A stretch of DNA of 64,000 bases from Lachnospiraceae bacterium (GCA_015056815.1 SVFN01000014.1:39504-103503), one strand, 5' to 3'; positions 8,968 to 18,746 are shown, counted from the stretch's first letter. The notes: generated by a model from the letters alone, not told the origin. A program made the numbers and translations.

Positions 8968-9358
8968 ATTTATGGTTAAGAAATTATTAAGAAACTCCGC
9001 AAAGCCCCATTTTATGGGCGTTTCAACGCTTAACAATTTAAGAATTTCTGTTTAAAAACGGTTGCTTTTCCGGCTCTTTTCTTAGAAATGATGATTTTGG
9101 ATTTAACAAGATATCAGCTTATTGTTTCCTGTTTACTACCATATCCTGTGGATTTTCTGCGGCGGATGGTTTTACATCAAAAAAAGCGTTATATATTTTA
9201 CACAAAATATATCACGCTTTTCCTTTTGATGTATGTAATTATTTCACATTTTTAAGGCAATATTTTCATGCATTTCGCCCTCATCCTGCTGTTTACGGCC
9301 CGCCGTCCATCACAGACACTCCCTGTAAATCTGTTTGGCCATAGCACCGACAAGCTTC
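8968..9358. other. AT-rich intergenic region between proC and the wall hydrolase
   Basis: About 390 bases without a supportable gene. The proC side holds an ordinary stretch (9223-9358) and the strong terminator at 9182-9221. The rest is AT-rich sequence with several TTAAGAAATT-like runs. No tRNA, small RNA or conserved frame was recognised. Confidence 0.5.
9182..9221 (-). terminator. Terminator for the dnaE-pfkA-trmH-proC unit
   Basis: Long AT-rich hairpin: AAAAGCGT and ATATATTTT arms pair with AAAATATAT and ACGCTTTT around an ACAC loop. On the minus strand it is followed by seven T. It lies about 140 bases after the proC stop. Confidence 0.8.
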
Positions 9359-10153
9359 CTACAGACTTCTTGACTTCTCCACACAAGCCATCTGTGCTTC
9401 GATCACGGCACTGCGGAATCCCGTCTCTTCCAGGACTCTCACCGCCTCGATGGTCGTACCGGCCGGAGAACATACCATATCCTTTAACTCACCCGGATGT
9501 TTCCCGGTCTCAAGCACCATTTTGGCACTTCCGTAGACCGCCTGCGCAGCAAACTGATAAGCCTGCGGGCGCGGCATTCCGTCTGCCACCGCAGCGTCTG
9601 CCATGGCTTCGATCAGCATAAATACATATGCCGGAGAGCTTCCGCTGACTCCCACTACCGTATCCATCAAATGCTCCGGCACCTCTATGGCTTTGCCGAA
9701 ACTGTTTAAGATCTCCGATACTTTTGCAAATTCCTCTGCCGTTACTTTTTCGTTGTGACACACTCCGGTGCAGCCCTCGCCTACCAGCGCAGGTGTGTTG
9801 GGCATACAGCGCACGATCTTTAATTCCTTACCGAACAGCTCTGTCAGCCATGCGATAGTCTTGCCGGGGGCAATGGATACGATGACTGTCTCCTCTTTGA
9901 TCCGGTCTTTGATCTGCGCGATGACTTCCGGAAACATCTGTGGTTTGACCGCCAGAAACAGGATGTCCGCCGTCGTCACTACTTCGATATTATCCGAAAC
10001 CGCCCGGATTTTGAAATTCTCTGCCGCCTTCGTGACAGCTGCGGAAAACTTGTCTGCACCGATGATATCCGATGCGGAAACGATCCCCTTTCCGGTAATG
10101 CCTCCGATAATGGCAGATGCCATGTTGCCCAGTCCGATAAATCCGATTTTCAT
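9359..10153 (-). CDS. proC: Pyrroline-5-carboxylate reductase
   Basis: 264 residues. Last step of proline synthesis, NAD(P)H-dependent. Seen: dinucleotide loop GFIGLGNMASAI, FLAVKPQMFPEVI, RCMPNTPALVGEG, and the C-terminal dimer domain with the proline-binding motif GSSPAYVFMLIEAMADAAV and SPAGTTIEAVRVLEETGFR. Ribosome site GGGAGGA precedes ATG 10153. It is the last gene of the dnaE-to-proC group. Confidence 0.96.
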   Translation of the reverse strand: MKIGFIGLGNMASAIIGGITGKGIVSASDIIGADKFSAAVTKAAENFKIRAVSDNIEVVTTADILFLAVKPQMFPEVIAQIKDRIKEETVIVSIAPGKTIAWLTELFGKELKIVRCMPNTPALVGEGCTGVCHNEKVTAEEFAKVSEILNSFGKAIEVPEHLMDTVVGVSGSSPAYVFMLIEAMADAAVADGMPRPQAYQFAAQAVYGSAKMVLETGKHPGELKDMVCSPAGTTIEAVRVLEETGFRSAVIEAQMACVEKSRSL

Positions 10154-10209
10154 ATTATTCTGTCCTCCCTGTTAAGTAACATATCTATTCTTCTGATCCC
10201 GTTCTGCAC

Positions 10210-11001
10210 TTAAAACCACTCGGTAACACCGCGTTGTCTGTGCGCCTCATAGATCAGGATCCCGCATGCCATCGCCGCATTGAGCGATTCGACCTGTCCC
10301 TCCATCGGGATGCGCAGATACTTGGTGGCAAGCGCTGCTGTTTCTTTCGTCAGTCCGTTCCCCTCATTGCCGATGAGAAATGCCGTACCCCTGGAATAAT
10401 CCTGTTTATCATAAGAGATCTCTGCCTTAAGATCCGCCGCATAGCTGGTGATCTCGTTTGCCTGAAATTTCTCAAACACATCTTTAAGCTCCGGCACGAT
10501 AAAAAACGGCACACGATAAACCGACCCCATCGTGGAACGGATGCTTTTCGGATTAAAGATATCCACTGTTGTACTGTTCATGATGATCCCTGTCACCCCG
10601 GCTGCTTCCCCTGTGCGGAAGATCGTGCCGAGATTCCCCGGGTCCTGTAAGTTTTCCAATACGATCCACAGGCCGTTTTGCTTCGCCAGATACGTGTCCA
10701 GGTCATAAGCCGGCCGTTCCATGACGCACAAAATCCCCTGTGGTGTCTTCGTGTCGCTGATCCTTGCAAAAACCTCTTCACTTACCAGCTCACAGGGAAT
10801 CCCCCATGAAAAGCAATCGGACAAAGACTCCTTCTCACAGAGCCGATTGGTCATATAGATCTCCCGGATCTGCTCCCTGGGAGCTTCCCGGAACATGCGG
10901 ATCCCCTCCACGATATAGCAGTTTTGCTCCCTTCTTGCTCTCCCCCGGTTTACAAGCTGTATCACATTTTTGATTCTTTGATTCGATGGTGAAGTGATCA
11001 T
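10210..11001 (-). CDS. TrmH/SpoU-family RNA 2'-O-methyltransferase
   Basis: 263 residues. The N-terminal substrate-binding domain (SNQRIKNVIQLVNRGRARREQNCYIVEG) is followed by a SPOUT methyltransferase domain. Its three motifs are ENLQDPGNLGTIFRTGEAAG (motif 1, near 118), FLIGNEGNGL (motif 2) and IPMEGQVESLNAAMACGIL (motif 3), which form the trefoil-knot SAM site. Probably methylates a ribose in 23S rRNA (RlmB-like) or tRNA; the exact target cannot be read. It follows pfkA closely. Confidence 0.93.
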   Translation of the reverse strand: MITSPSNQRIKNVIQLVNRGRARREQNCYIVEGIRMFREAPREQIREIYMTNRLCEKESLSDCFSWGIPCELVSEEVFARISDTKTPQGILCVMERPAYDLDTYLAKQNGLWIVLENLQDPGNLGTIFRTGEAAGVTGIIMNSTTVDIFNPKSIRSTMGSVYRVPFFIVPELKDVFEKFQANEITSYAADLKAEISYDKQDYSRGTAFLIGNEGNGLTKETAALATKYLRIPMEGQVESLNAAMACGILIYEAHRQRGVTEWF

Positions 11002-11046
11002 ATCATTGCCCTTCTTCGCGTATAAAAGCCTGTTCGGAATCGATCC

Positions 11047-12021
11047 TTATTTGCTCAGTTCTCTGCTGACCTGATACTGATATTCCGGGATGCTCTTGGT
11101 CATACTCAGTGCCTCGTCAATATCATAATCCGTAATATCGCCGTTTTTCTGCGCTACCACACGGTTTGTCTTACCCTGGCAGATGATATCCGCCGCATAG
11201 GCTCCCATCAGGGATGCATAGAAACGGTCTTTACAGGTCGGATTACCGCCTCGCTGCATGTATCCTAAGATCGTAGCTCTCGTCTCAATACCGGTCGCCG
11301 CCTCGATCCGGCGAGCCATTGAGGTGGAATGTCCGATTCCCTCTGCGTTGATGATGATATGATGGGTTTTGCCGCGTTTACGGTTATTGATGATATTGTT
11401 GATGATATCCTGCTCATTGAAATTGTATTTTTCCGGAAGAAGGATATCCTCCGCTCCATTGGCAACCCCGCACCAGAGTGCGATATAGCCCGCATTACGT
11501 CCCATAACCTCGATGATACTGCACCGCTCATGGGAAGAGGACGTATCTCTTACCTTGTCGATCGCATCCATCGCAGTATTGATCGCCGTATCAAAACCGA
11601 TGGTATAATCGGTACAGGCAATATCCAGGTCGATCGTTCCCGGAATGCCGATGGTGTTGATGCCATGCTTCGAAAGCGCCTGCGCACCGCGGTAGGATCC
11701 GTCACCACCGATCACCACGATACCGTCAATACCATGTTTTCTGCAGATCTCAGCGCCCTTCTGCTGTCCTTCTTCTGTCTTAAACTCCATACATCTGGCT
11801 GTGCCAAGGATCGTACCGCCGCGCTGTATGATATCGGAAACATCCCGCTTCTCCATATCAACGATCTCTTCGTTTAAAAGACCCTGATATCCTTTTTTGA
11901 TGCCTTTTACCGATACGCCATTGGCGATCGCCTTACGGACAACGGCACGGATCGCTGCGTTCATTCCCGGTGCATCTCCACCGCTTGTCAAAACGCCGAT
12001 CGTCTTTATCTCTTTTTCCAT
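11047..12021 (-). CDS. pfkA: ATP-dependent 6-phosphofructokinase
   Basis: 324 residues. Seen: IGVLTSGGDAPGMNAAIR (ATP), GGDGSYRGA, the catalytic region PGTIDLDIACTDYTIGFDTA, TSSSHERCSIIEVMGRNAGY and LGYMQRGGNPTCKDR. The usual TIDND signature reads TIDLD, so the middle Asn is Leu while both Asp are kept; I believe this variant is common in Lachnospiraceae PfkA. The start at 12021 follows CAGGAGGAGAAACAG. The dnaE-pfkA order is typical of Firmicutes. A perfect 14-bp palindrome lies just upstream. Confidence 0.96.
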   Translation of the reverse strand: MEKEIKTIGVLTSGGDAPGMNAAIRAVVRKAIANGVSVKGIKKGYQGLLNEEIVDMEKRDVSDIIQRGGTILGTARCMEFKTEEGQQKGAEICRKHGIDGIVVIGGDGSYRGAQALSKHGINTIGIPGTIDLDIACTDYTIGFDTAINTAMDAIDKVRDTSSSHERCSIIEVMGRNAGYIALWCGVANGAEDILLPEKYNFNEQDIINNIINNRKRGKTHHIIINAEGIGHSTSMARRIEAATGIETRATILGYMQRGGNPTCKDRFYASLMGAYAADIICQGKTNRVVAQKNGDITDYDIDEALSMTKSIPEYQYQVSRELSK

Positions 12022-12045
12022 CTGTTTCTCCTCCTGTATCATAAC

Positions 12046-12059
12046 GGGACAGCTGTCCC
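12046..12059. promoter_or_regulatory. Perfect 14-bp palindrome upstream of pfkA
   Basis: GGGACAGCTGTCCC lies 24 bases before the pfkA start, between a weak possible promoter (TTGATT, 17 bases, GAGAAT on the minus strand, near 12090-12120) and the ribosome site. The position would suit an operator, but it is not in a repressor motif that I recognise. The remaining 12060-12294 holds no terminator I could identify, so dnaE read-through into pfkA is likely. Confidence 0.35.
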
Positions 12060-12294
12060 ATATCTACTCCTGCCGGACAGATCTCTATCTGTATGATTCC
12101 ATTCTCCACACAATGCAGAAAAAAATCAACCCCTTTTTTCATATTTTTCAGATTTCATAGCGTCCCGGCATATGAGTAAGAATCTTTCTCATTTCTATAC
12201 CCTGTCAGTCATTTCTCGCATTTCCACCATGTGGAGAGCCTTTTACCGCCTCTGGATCTTTCTGTTTCAGTACCAGAATTTTTAAAGAAAAACA

Positions 12295-15200
12295 TCAGAC
12301 CAGCTTCACATTCTCTTCTCCCAAAAGCGCCATCAGCTGTCCGATGAGTTTTGCATCCGCTTCGATATTGTGATTCGGTGGGAGTTTCTTCATTTGTCTG
12401 GTATCTTTTAATACGATCACCACATTATCCTTTCCCTCGGACTGTCCTAAGATCTTTTGCAGACCTTCATTCATGGCAAGGTACTGCTCTTTATCGGTAA
12501 ACTGCAGCCACAGCGTCTTTGGCATCTGTGAAAAGGGAACGATGGAAGAAGCCACCAGTTTTCCGTCCTTTTCATCCTCCGCCTGCACACGCCCGGTCAC
12601 AAATACCTTCTCATCCACATTTATATAAGAAGCATTCTTTTCATAGTCTCTCGGGAAGACGATCACCTCCATGGCGCCGTACATATCTTCCAGCGTTAAA
12701 AACGCCATGATCCTGTCGTTTTTGGTATATTTGATCCGTTTCTCCGCGATCATGCCTCCTACTGTCACTAAACTGCCGTCTTTTGCGCGGATCGTATCCG
12801 TCTCCTCGTCCAGATAAAAGTCTGAGGTTTTGGCAGTACTGTACTTTTTCAGTATGGAAACATATTCCTCCAGGGGATGACCGCTGACATAGATCCCGAT
12901 CACTTCCTTTTCGTATGCTAAAAGCTCTTCCTTGTCAAATTCTCCGATATCCGGCAGTTTGATGTCAAAATTTTCTTTCTCTTCTTCATCCACAAAATCA
13001 AACAGACTCATCTGCCCGGCCAGGTTGTTCTTTTTGTCCTTGACCGTCTGCTCCATGATCGTCCCGTATATGGCCATAAGCTGTTTTCGCGTACCCGGAA
13101 TGCTATCAAAGGCGCCTGCCTTGATAAAATTCTCTACCAGCCGCTTGTTGATCTCCGATTCCGTCATGCGGGTGATGAAATCCTGGAGCGTCGTAAATTT
13201 GCCACGGGCCTTTCGCTCCCCGATAATGACATTCACGATGTTGCGCCCCACCCCTTTGATCGCTGTCAATGCATAGCGTATGGCATTGCCGCTTACGGAA
13301 AACCCTGCCTCCCCTTCATTCACATCCGGCGGCAGGATCGCAATATGCATGCTCCGGCAGGTCACAATATACTCTGCGACTTTGGAAAGATTGTCGATCA
13401 CACTGGTGATCAGGGCTGCCATATATTCCACCGGATAATAATACTTTAGATAAGCGGTCTGATAAGCCACTACCGCATAGCATGCCGCATGGGATTTGTT
13501 AAAGGCGTATTTGGCAAAATCCATCATCTCATCATAGATCTGTCCTGCCACCTTCTCCGGGATTCCGTTGGCAATACAGCCGGGAACGTTTTCTTCCGGA
13601 TTCCCATAGATGAAGTTCGCCCGCTCCTTCTCCATGACTGCCTGCTTTTTCTTACTCATGGCACGCCGGACCAGGTCGCTGCGTCCAAGTGTATAACCGC
13701 CTAATTCCCGCACGATCTGCATGACCTGCTCCTGATAGACGATGCAGCCGTAGGTCGGCTCTAAGATCGGTTCAAGCTGCGGGCAGGAATAGGTCACCGC
13801 ATCCGCATTGTCCTTGCCCTTGATGTATTTCGGGATAAAGTCCATAGGGCCGGGACGGTACAGGGATATTCCGGCAATAATATCCTCTAAGCTCTTTGGC
13901 TTTAACTCCTTCATGAAGCTCTTCATGCCCCCGCTTTCCAGCTGGAACACACCGTCTGTCTTGCCGGTTCCGATGGATGCGAGCACTTCTTTATCCTCAA
14001 AATCGATATGATCGATATCGATGTCGATTCCTTTACTCTTTTTCACATTGCGCACTGCATTCTGGATCACCGTGAGTGTCCGAAGCCCCAGAAAGTCCAT
14101 TTTCAAAAGTCCCAGCTCTTCGATGGTCGTCATGGTAAACTGGGTCGTGATCGACCCGTCCGAACCTCTTGAGAGCGGTACAAACTCCTCCGCCGGCTTC
14201 TGACAGATCACCACCCCCGCAGCATGCATGGAAGTATGCCTGGGAAGACCTTCCAGTCTTTTGCACATGTCGATCAGATACTTTACTTTTTCATCCGTTT
14301 CATAAAGTGTCCGGAATTCGGGATTCATATCCAGTGCTTTTTCGATGGTGATGTTTAATTCATTCGGGATCATTTTGGCGATGGAATCCACATAGGCATA
14401 GGGAAGATCCATCACGCGCCCCACATCACGGATCACACCCTTGGCCGCCATGGTACCGAAGGTAACGATCTGCACGACTTTGTCGGAGCCGTACTTACGC
14501 CCCACGTAGTCGATGACTTCCTGCCTTCTCTCGAAGCAGAAGTCAATATCGATATCGGGCATCGACACACGTTCCGGATTCAGGAATCGCTCAAAGAGCA
14601 GATTGTAACGGATCGGATCGATATTGGTGATCTTCAGACAGTAGGAAACGATGCTTCCGGCGGCGCTTCCCCTGCCGGGTCCGACCATGATCCCGTTTTG
14701 TCTGGAGAAGTTGATAAAGTCCCACACGATCAGAAAATAGTCCACATACCCCATTTTCTTGATCGTACCAAGCTCATAGTCCAGTCTCTTTTTTAAAGTA
14801 CCGTCGTCCTGTGGGTAACGCTCCTTTAAGCCATCCATGCAGAGTTTGTTCAGATAGGTCCAGGAGTCGAATCCTTCCGGAACTTCAAATTTCGGGAGCT
14901 TTGTCACACCGAATTCAATCTCCACATGGCATCTTTCCGCGATCCTGTGGGTATTTTCAATCGCCTCCGGCGCATAGGGAAAGAGGCGTTTCATCTCCTC
15001 TTCACTCTTGATGTAATACTGACCGCCCTCATAGCGCATGCGGTCCTCATCATCCAGTTTCTTGGCCGTCTGGATGCAAAGCAGGATATCATGGGGCGCC
15101 GCATCCTCCGCATAGGTATAATGCACGTCGTTGGTGGCAACCAACGGAATGTTAAGCTCCCGGCTCATCTTTAAAAGTGCTGCATTTACCGTCTGCTGAT

Positions 15201-15744
15201 CCGCCAGTCCGTGATCCTGCAATTCCAGAAAGTAGTTGCCTTCTCCAAAACAGTCTCTGTATCTGAGTGCTGCTTCTTGTGCCGCATCGATCAGTCCTTT
15301 TGTGATATAGCGCTGCACTTCGCCCGCCAGACAGGCAGACAGTGCAATGATGCCCTCATGAAACTCCCGCAGCACTTCCATGTCCACGCGGGGTTTATAA
15401 TAATAACCTTCTGTGAAACCGCGGCTGACGATCTTCATCAGGTTAGAGTAGCCGGTATTGTTCTCTGCCAGAAGGACAAGATGGTAATAACGGTCTTCGC
15501 CCCCCGTCAGCTCTTTATCGAAACGGGAATTTGGCGCCACATAAACTTCACACCCCAGGATCGGATTGATCCCGGCTTCCTTTGCCGCCCGGTAAAAGTC
15601 GATCACACCATACATGACGCCGTGATCTGTGATCGCACAGCTGTCCATGCCAAGCTCTTTGACGCGCCTGACACATTCCTTGATCTTATTAGAGCCGTCC
15701 AGCAGACTATATTCGGTATGTACGTGTAAATGAGTAAATGCCAT
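12295..15744 (-). CDS. dnaE: DNA polymerase III alpha subunit, DnaE type
   Basis: 1149 residues. An N-terminal PHP domain (FTHLHVHTEYSLLDG, AITDHGVMYG) is followed by the polymerase core. The core carries the active-site segments GRGSAAGSIVSYCL (about 357) and PDIDIDFCFERR (about 392-403), then the fingers (AFNKSHAACYAVVAYQTAYLKYYYP), a helix-hairpin-helix tract and a C-terminal OB fold (about 1000-1075). It lacks the exonuclease insertion of PolC, so it is the DnaE1/DnaE3-type polymerase that acts beside PolC in Firmicutes. ATG 15744 follows AGGAGATACACCC. Confidence 0.97.
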   Translation of the reverse strand: MAFTHLHVHTEYSLLDGSNKIKECVRRVKELGMDSCAITDHGVMYGVIDFYRAAKEAGINPILGCEVYVAPNSRFDKELTGGEDRYYHLVLLAENNTGYSNLMKIVSRGFTEGYYYKPRVDMEVLREFHEGIIALSACLAGEVQRYITKGLIDAAQEAALRYRDCFGEGNYFLELQDHGLADQQTVNAALLKMSRELNIPLVATNDVHYTYAEDAAPHDILLCIQTAKKLDDEDRMRYEGGQYYIKSEEEMKRLFPYAPEAIENTHRIAERCHVEIEFGVTKLPKFEVPEGFDSWTYLNKLCMDGLKERYPQDDGTLKKRLDYELGTIKKMGYVDYFLIVWDFINFSRQNGIMVGPGRGSAAGSIVSYCLKITNIDPIRYNLLFERFLNPERVSMPDIDIDFCFERRQEVIDYVGRKYGSDKVVQIVTFGTMAAKGVIRDVGRVMDLPYAYVDSIAKMIPNELNITIEKALDMNPEFRTLYETDEKVKYLIDMCKRLEGLPRHTSMHAAGVVICQKPAEEFVPLSRGSDGSITTQFTMTTIEELGLLKMDFLGLRTLTVIQNAVRNVKKSKGIDIDIDHIDFEDKEVLASIGTGKTDGVFQLESGGMKSFMKELKPKSLEDIIAGISLYRPGPMDFIPKYIKGKDNADAVTYSCPQLEPILEPTYGCIVYQEQVMQIVRELGGYTLGRSDLVRRAMSKKKQAVMEKERANFIYGNPEENVPGCIANGIPEKVAGQIYDEMMDFAKYAFNKSHAACYAVVAYQTAYLKYYYPVEYMAALITSVIDNLSKVAEYIVTCRSMHIAILPPDVNEGEAGFSVSGNAIRYALTAIKGVGRNIVNVIIGERKARGKFTTLQDFITRMTESEINKRLVENFIKAGAFDSIPGTRKQLMAIYGTIMEQTVKDKKNNLAGQMSLFDFVDEEEKENFDIKLPDIGEFDKEELLAYEKEVIGIYVSGHPLEEYVSILKKYSTAKTSDFYLDEETDTIRAKDGSLVTVGGMIAEKRIKYTKNDRIMAFLTLEDMYGAMEVIVFPRDYEKNASYINVDEKVFVTGRVQAEDEKDGKLVASSIVPFSQMPKTLWLQFTDKEQYLAMNEGLQKILGQSEGKDNVVIVLKDTRQMKKLPPNHNIEADAKLIGQLMALLGEENVKLV

Positions 15745-15850
15745 GGGTGTATCTCCTGTTTTATTCCCGGTCAGAAAATGTCATATCAACATCTATCAGT
15801 TTATCATATCCTCTTTGTCTGTATCAAGCATATATCAGATCACGAAAGAA

Positions 15851-15891
15851 AAATGCTTTCAGGACCGGCTGATAGCGTCTTGAAAGCATTT
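15851..15891 (-). terminator. metK terminator
   Basis: Stem AAATGCTTTCA / TGAAAGCATTT around a 19-base loop, followed on the minus strand by TTTCTTTCG, nine bases after the metK stop. Confidence 0.75.
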
Positions 15892-15899
15892 CCATTATC

Positions 15900-17087
15900 T
15901 TATAAATATTTCTTCAGATCCTCGACCTTATCCAGCTTCTCCCACGGAAGATCCAGATCGTTTCTTCCGAAGTGTCCATATGCTGCGGTCTGTTTATAGA
16001 TCGGGCGGCGTAAGTCTAACATCCTGATGATGCCTGCCGGTCTCAGATCAAAGTGTTCGCGGACGATCTCTACTAATTTCTCATCCGAAATCCTGCCGGT
16101 ACCGAAAGTATCCACCATGATGGAAGTGGGGTATGCCACACCGATCGCATAGGAAAGCTGGATCTCGCACTTATCGGCAAGTCCTGCTGCCACGATGTTC
16201 TTCGCTACATAGCGGGCGGCATAAGCTGCAGAACGGTCTACCTTTGTACAGTCCTTTCCGGAAAAAGCTCCGCCGCCATGACGGGCATATCCGCCGTAGG
16301 TATCTACGATAATCTTACGTCCGGTCAGTCCGGCATCGCCATGAGGTCCCCCGATCACGAAGCGTCCGGTCGGATTGATGAAGAACTTGGTCTTCTCATC
16401 GATCATATCCTGCGGAAGCACCGGGTCAAAGACATATTTCTTAATATCCTCATGGATCTGTTCCTGTGATACATCCGCCGCGTGCTGGGTGGAAAGAACA
16501 ACAGCCTCTAATCTGACAGGCTTCCCGTCCTCATCATATTCCACGGAAACCTGGCTCTTGCCATCGGGTCTTAAATAGTCAAGGGTACCGTCTTTACGCA
16601 CATCCGTCAGACGCTTTGCAAGCTTATGCGCCAGACTGATGGGATAAGGCATATACTCCTCTGTCTCATTGGAAGCATACCCAAACATCATCCCCTGATC
16701 GCCTGCGCCGATCGCATCGATCTGCTCGTCTGACATTTTGTTTTCTTTCGCTTCCAGTGCCTTGTCCACGCCCATGGCGATATCTGCAGACTGTTTGTCA
16801 AGCGCTACCATAACCGCGCAGGAATCCGCATCAAACCCCATATCCCCGCCGGTATAGCCGATCTCGCGGATCGTCTCTCTTACAATAGAAGGAACATCCA
16901 GGTTGGCCTTGGTCGTGATCTCTCCGGTCACTAAGGTAAGACCGGTACAGCAGGTGGTCTCACAGGCAACGCGGCTCATCGGATCCTGCTCGATGCAGGC
17001 ATCTAAGATCGCATCGGAAATCGCATCGCAGACTTTGTCGGGATGTCCTTCGGTTACGGATTCAGAAGTAAATAATCTCTTGTCCAT
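15900..17087 (-). CDS. metK: S-adenosylmethionine synthetase
   Basis: 395 residues, normal for MetK. Makes SAM from methionine and ATP. Seen: [18 protein letters not shown] with the catalytic His15, the hallmark [33 protein letters not shown] and the phosphate loop [22 protein letters not shown] 17087 follows AAAGGAGAAAAA; the longer open frame upstream runs into the leader. Expression is controlled by the SAM-I riboswitch and terminator just upstream, that is, by its own product. Confidence 0.98.
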   Translation of the reverse strand: MDKRLFTSESVTEGHPDKVCDAISDAILDACIEQDPMSRVACETTCCTGLTLVTGEITTKANLDVPSIVRETIREIGYTGGDMGFDADSCAVMVALDKQSADIAMGVDKALEAKENKMSDEQIDAIGAGDQGMMFGYASNETEEYMPYPISLAHKLAKRLTDVRKDGTLDYLRPDGKSQVSVEYDEDGKPVRLEAVVLSTQHAADVSQEQIHEDIKKYVFDPVLPQDMIDEKTKFFINPTGRFVIGGPHGDAGLTGRKIIVDTYGGYARHGGGAFSGKDCTKVDRSAAYAARYVAKNIVAAGLADKCEIQLSYAIGVAYPTSIMVDTFGTGRISDEKLVEIVREHFDLRPAGIIRMLDLRRPIYKQTAAYGHFGRNDLDLPWEKLDKVEDLKKYL

Positions 17088-17167
17088 TTTTTCTCCTTTA
17101 CAAAACAACGGGTTTAGCATTACGATCCAAAGCCGGCCTGCCGACCTGCATTCATAATGCTTTAGAA

Positions 17168-17196
17168 ACAAAAAGTCCGCTTAAAAAAGCGGACCA
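17168..17196 (-). terminator. Riboswitch expression-platform terminator of metK
   Basis: GTCCGCTT / AAGCGGAC stem followed by TTTTTGTTTCT on the minus strand, between the SAM aptamer and metK. It should form when SAM stabilises the aptamer P1 helix. Confidence 0.9.
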
Positions 17197-17212
17197 CAAA
17201 ACCTTAACGATT

Positions 17213-17321
17213 CTCTTATTGTTCGAAAATTCGCTCAGGTTGGCACCTTCCATCGGACAGATCCAGATGGGGTTGCCGTGGCTTCGCAGGTCCTATGTAC
17301 CTCCACCACTCTGAATAAGAG
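17213..17321 (-). ncRNA. SAM-I (S-box) riboswitch
   Basis: Read on the minus strand, the segment opens with CTCTTATT and closes with AATAAGAG, giving a perfect P1 helix. Between these are the conserved S-box elements: AGAGTGGTGGAGG, GACCTGCGAAGCC, CGGCAACC, and GGAAGGTGCCA followed by ACCTGAGCGAA. Order and spacing match the SAM-I family. It sits between the metK promoter and the terminator, so SAM binding turns metK off. Confidence 0.97.
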
Positions 17322-17348
17322 TTCATAGTATTCATTGATTCAAGTGCC

Positions 17349-17377
17349 ACTATACACTGTTTTCTTTTTCCCGTCAA
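17349..17377 (-). promoter_or_regulatory. metK promoter
   Basis: Minus strand TTGACG (17377-17372), 17-base spacer, TATAGT (17354-17349). Transcription would start about 20 bases before the riboswitch. Confidence 0.85.
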
Positions 17378-17594
17378 GATACTTTTTACCTTTCGTTGAC
17401 TTTTTTTCAAACTCTCTTTATAATAATGATGACTGACTTATTATGATAATGATTCGGAATCGGCTTGAAGCACACCGTTTTTTCCTGTTCTGAATTGTTA
17501 TAAATAAAATCGATCAACAGGCTGCGTAGGCGGACATTTTTTATTTTACGGGATTTGAGGGGCGCGGAGTGATTCGGAAAGGGATCCTTTATAT

Positions 17595-18698
17595 ATGAAG
17601 AGAATGAAAATCGGAGATTTACGTCCTGGAATGGTCACCGCAGAGGATGTATATAATTATAACGATCAGCTTGTGTTTCCGAAAGGGCACAGATTGGATC
17701 AGGACAGTATTGATCGTCTTGATATGTTTTCCATCATGTCGATCCGCGTGGAAGACCAGAAGGAAGTCACCTTTTCTCTGGAGCCGGAACAAGATCGGAT
17801 CAAACCGGAGCATTATGTGGAAATGCCTTACTCCGAAAGAGTCAGGGAAAGTACGGAATTTAAAGAATTTCAAAAAAAATTCGAGGAAAATCTCGGTGTA
17901 TTTAAAAACAGTCTGAATGAGATTGTCCAAAAGGGATCGGATATCGATGTCAAAGGCGTTTTAACGAGTACAATGGATCTGATCAATACCAGCAAAGGGC
18001 GGGTAAACATTTTTGATATGCTGCAGAATATGCGTCAATATGACGATCTTACGTTTGCCCATTGCCTGAATGTGGCACTGATCGCCAATGTACTGGCCGG
18101 ATGGCTTCATATGTCGGAGGAAGATGTACAGCTTGTGACCTTATGCGGTGTTTTCCATGATATTGGTAAGCTGGCTATCCCGGATGAAATCGTCAAAAAG
18201 CCCGGCAAACTGACTGCCGAAGAATATAAACTGATCAAAACCCATACGATCGAGGGCTACAAGATCCTGCAGCCGCACCCCATCAGCGAGCATATCAAAA
18301 ATGCAGCACTGATGCACCACGAGCGCTGTGATGGCGGCGGATATCCCTTCGCTTTTACATCAAACCAGATTGACGGGTATGCCAAGATCATCGCGATCGC
18401 AGATGTATACGATGCCATGACGGCTCCCAGGGTTTACCGCGGTGCCCTCTGCCCCTTCAAGGTGATCGAGATCTTTGAGCAGGAAGGGCTGCAGCGCTAC
18501 GATGCTAAATTTATTTTGACGTTTTTGGAGAATGTGGTACTGACTTATATGGGAAACACTGTACGCCTGTCGGATGGCAGAGAAGGAAAGATTGTATTTA
18601 TCAACAAGCAGACTCTTTCCAAGCCAATGATCGAATCAAACGGACAGTTTATCGATCTCTCAAAAGAGAAGGAACTCAGCATAGAAATGATCTTATAA
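17595..18698 (+). CDS. HD-GYP domain cyclic-di-GMP phosphodiesterase
   Basis: 367 residues, cytosolic. An N-terminal region (1-145) of the type often found in front of HD-GYP domains starts MKIGDLRPGMVTAEDVY. The HD-GYP domain has the metal ligands in FHDIGK (H188, D189), THTIEGYKIL (H217), LMHHERCDGGGYP (H241, H242, with GYP at 249-251) and IADVYDAM (D270). All key residues are present, so activity is expected: hydrolysis of c-di-GMP to pGpG/GMP. It is divergent from metK across about 200 bases. AAAGGG precedes the ATG. With the EAL and GGDEF genes it makes three c-di-GMP enzymes in the window. Confidence 0.93.
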   Translation: MKRMKIGDLRPGMVTAEDVYNYNDQLVFPKGHRLDQDSIDRLDMFSIMSIRVEDQKEVTFSLEPEQDRIKPEHYVEMPYSERVRESTEFKEFQKKFEENLGVFKNSLNEIVQKGSDIDVKGVLTSTMDLINTSKGRVNIFDMLQNMRQYDDLTFAHCLNVALIANVLAGWLHMSEEDVQLVTLCGVFHDIGKLAIPDEIVKKPGKLTAEEYKLIKTHTIEGYKILQPHPISEHIKNAALMHHERCDGGGYPFAFTSNQIDGYAKIIAIADVYDAMTAPRVYRGALCPFKVIEIFEQEGLQRYDAKFILTFLENVVLTYMGNTVRLSDGREGKIVFINKQTLSKPMIESNGQFIDLSKEKELSIEMIL

Positions 18699-18702
18699 AA
18701 AA

Positions 18703-18728
18703 GGCAGCAAACGACCGGGTTTGCTGCC
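18703..18728. terminator. Bidirectional terminator between the HD-GYP gene and cobS
   Basis: Perfect 10-bp stem GGCAGCAAAC / GTTTGCTGCC with a six-base loop, five bases after the HD-GYP stop. Plus strand continues CTTTATTT; minus strand continues CTTTTTTAT. It serves both convergent genes. Confidence 0.85.
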
Positions 18729-18746
18729 CTTTATTTATCTGCTTCC

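Noticed and set aside
9252..9473. 73-codon frame overlapping the end of proC and running past it
   Set aside because: Mostly antiphase with proC, no start signal, Arg/Gly-rich composition; the part beyond proC is plain intergenic sequence.
11620..11660. PfkA catalytic signature TIDLD instead of TIDND, considered as loss of activity
   Set aside because: Both aspartates are retained and, as far as I recall, the variant is frequent in Lachnospiraceae phosphofructokinases, so it is not a sign of inactivity.
17216..17410. 64-codon frame over the metK leader
   Set aside because: The segment is a SAM-I riboswitch with a matched promoter and terminator; the frame is incidental.
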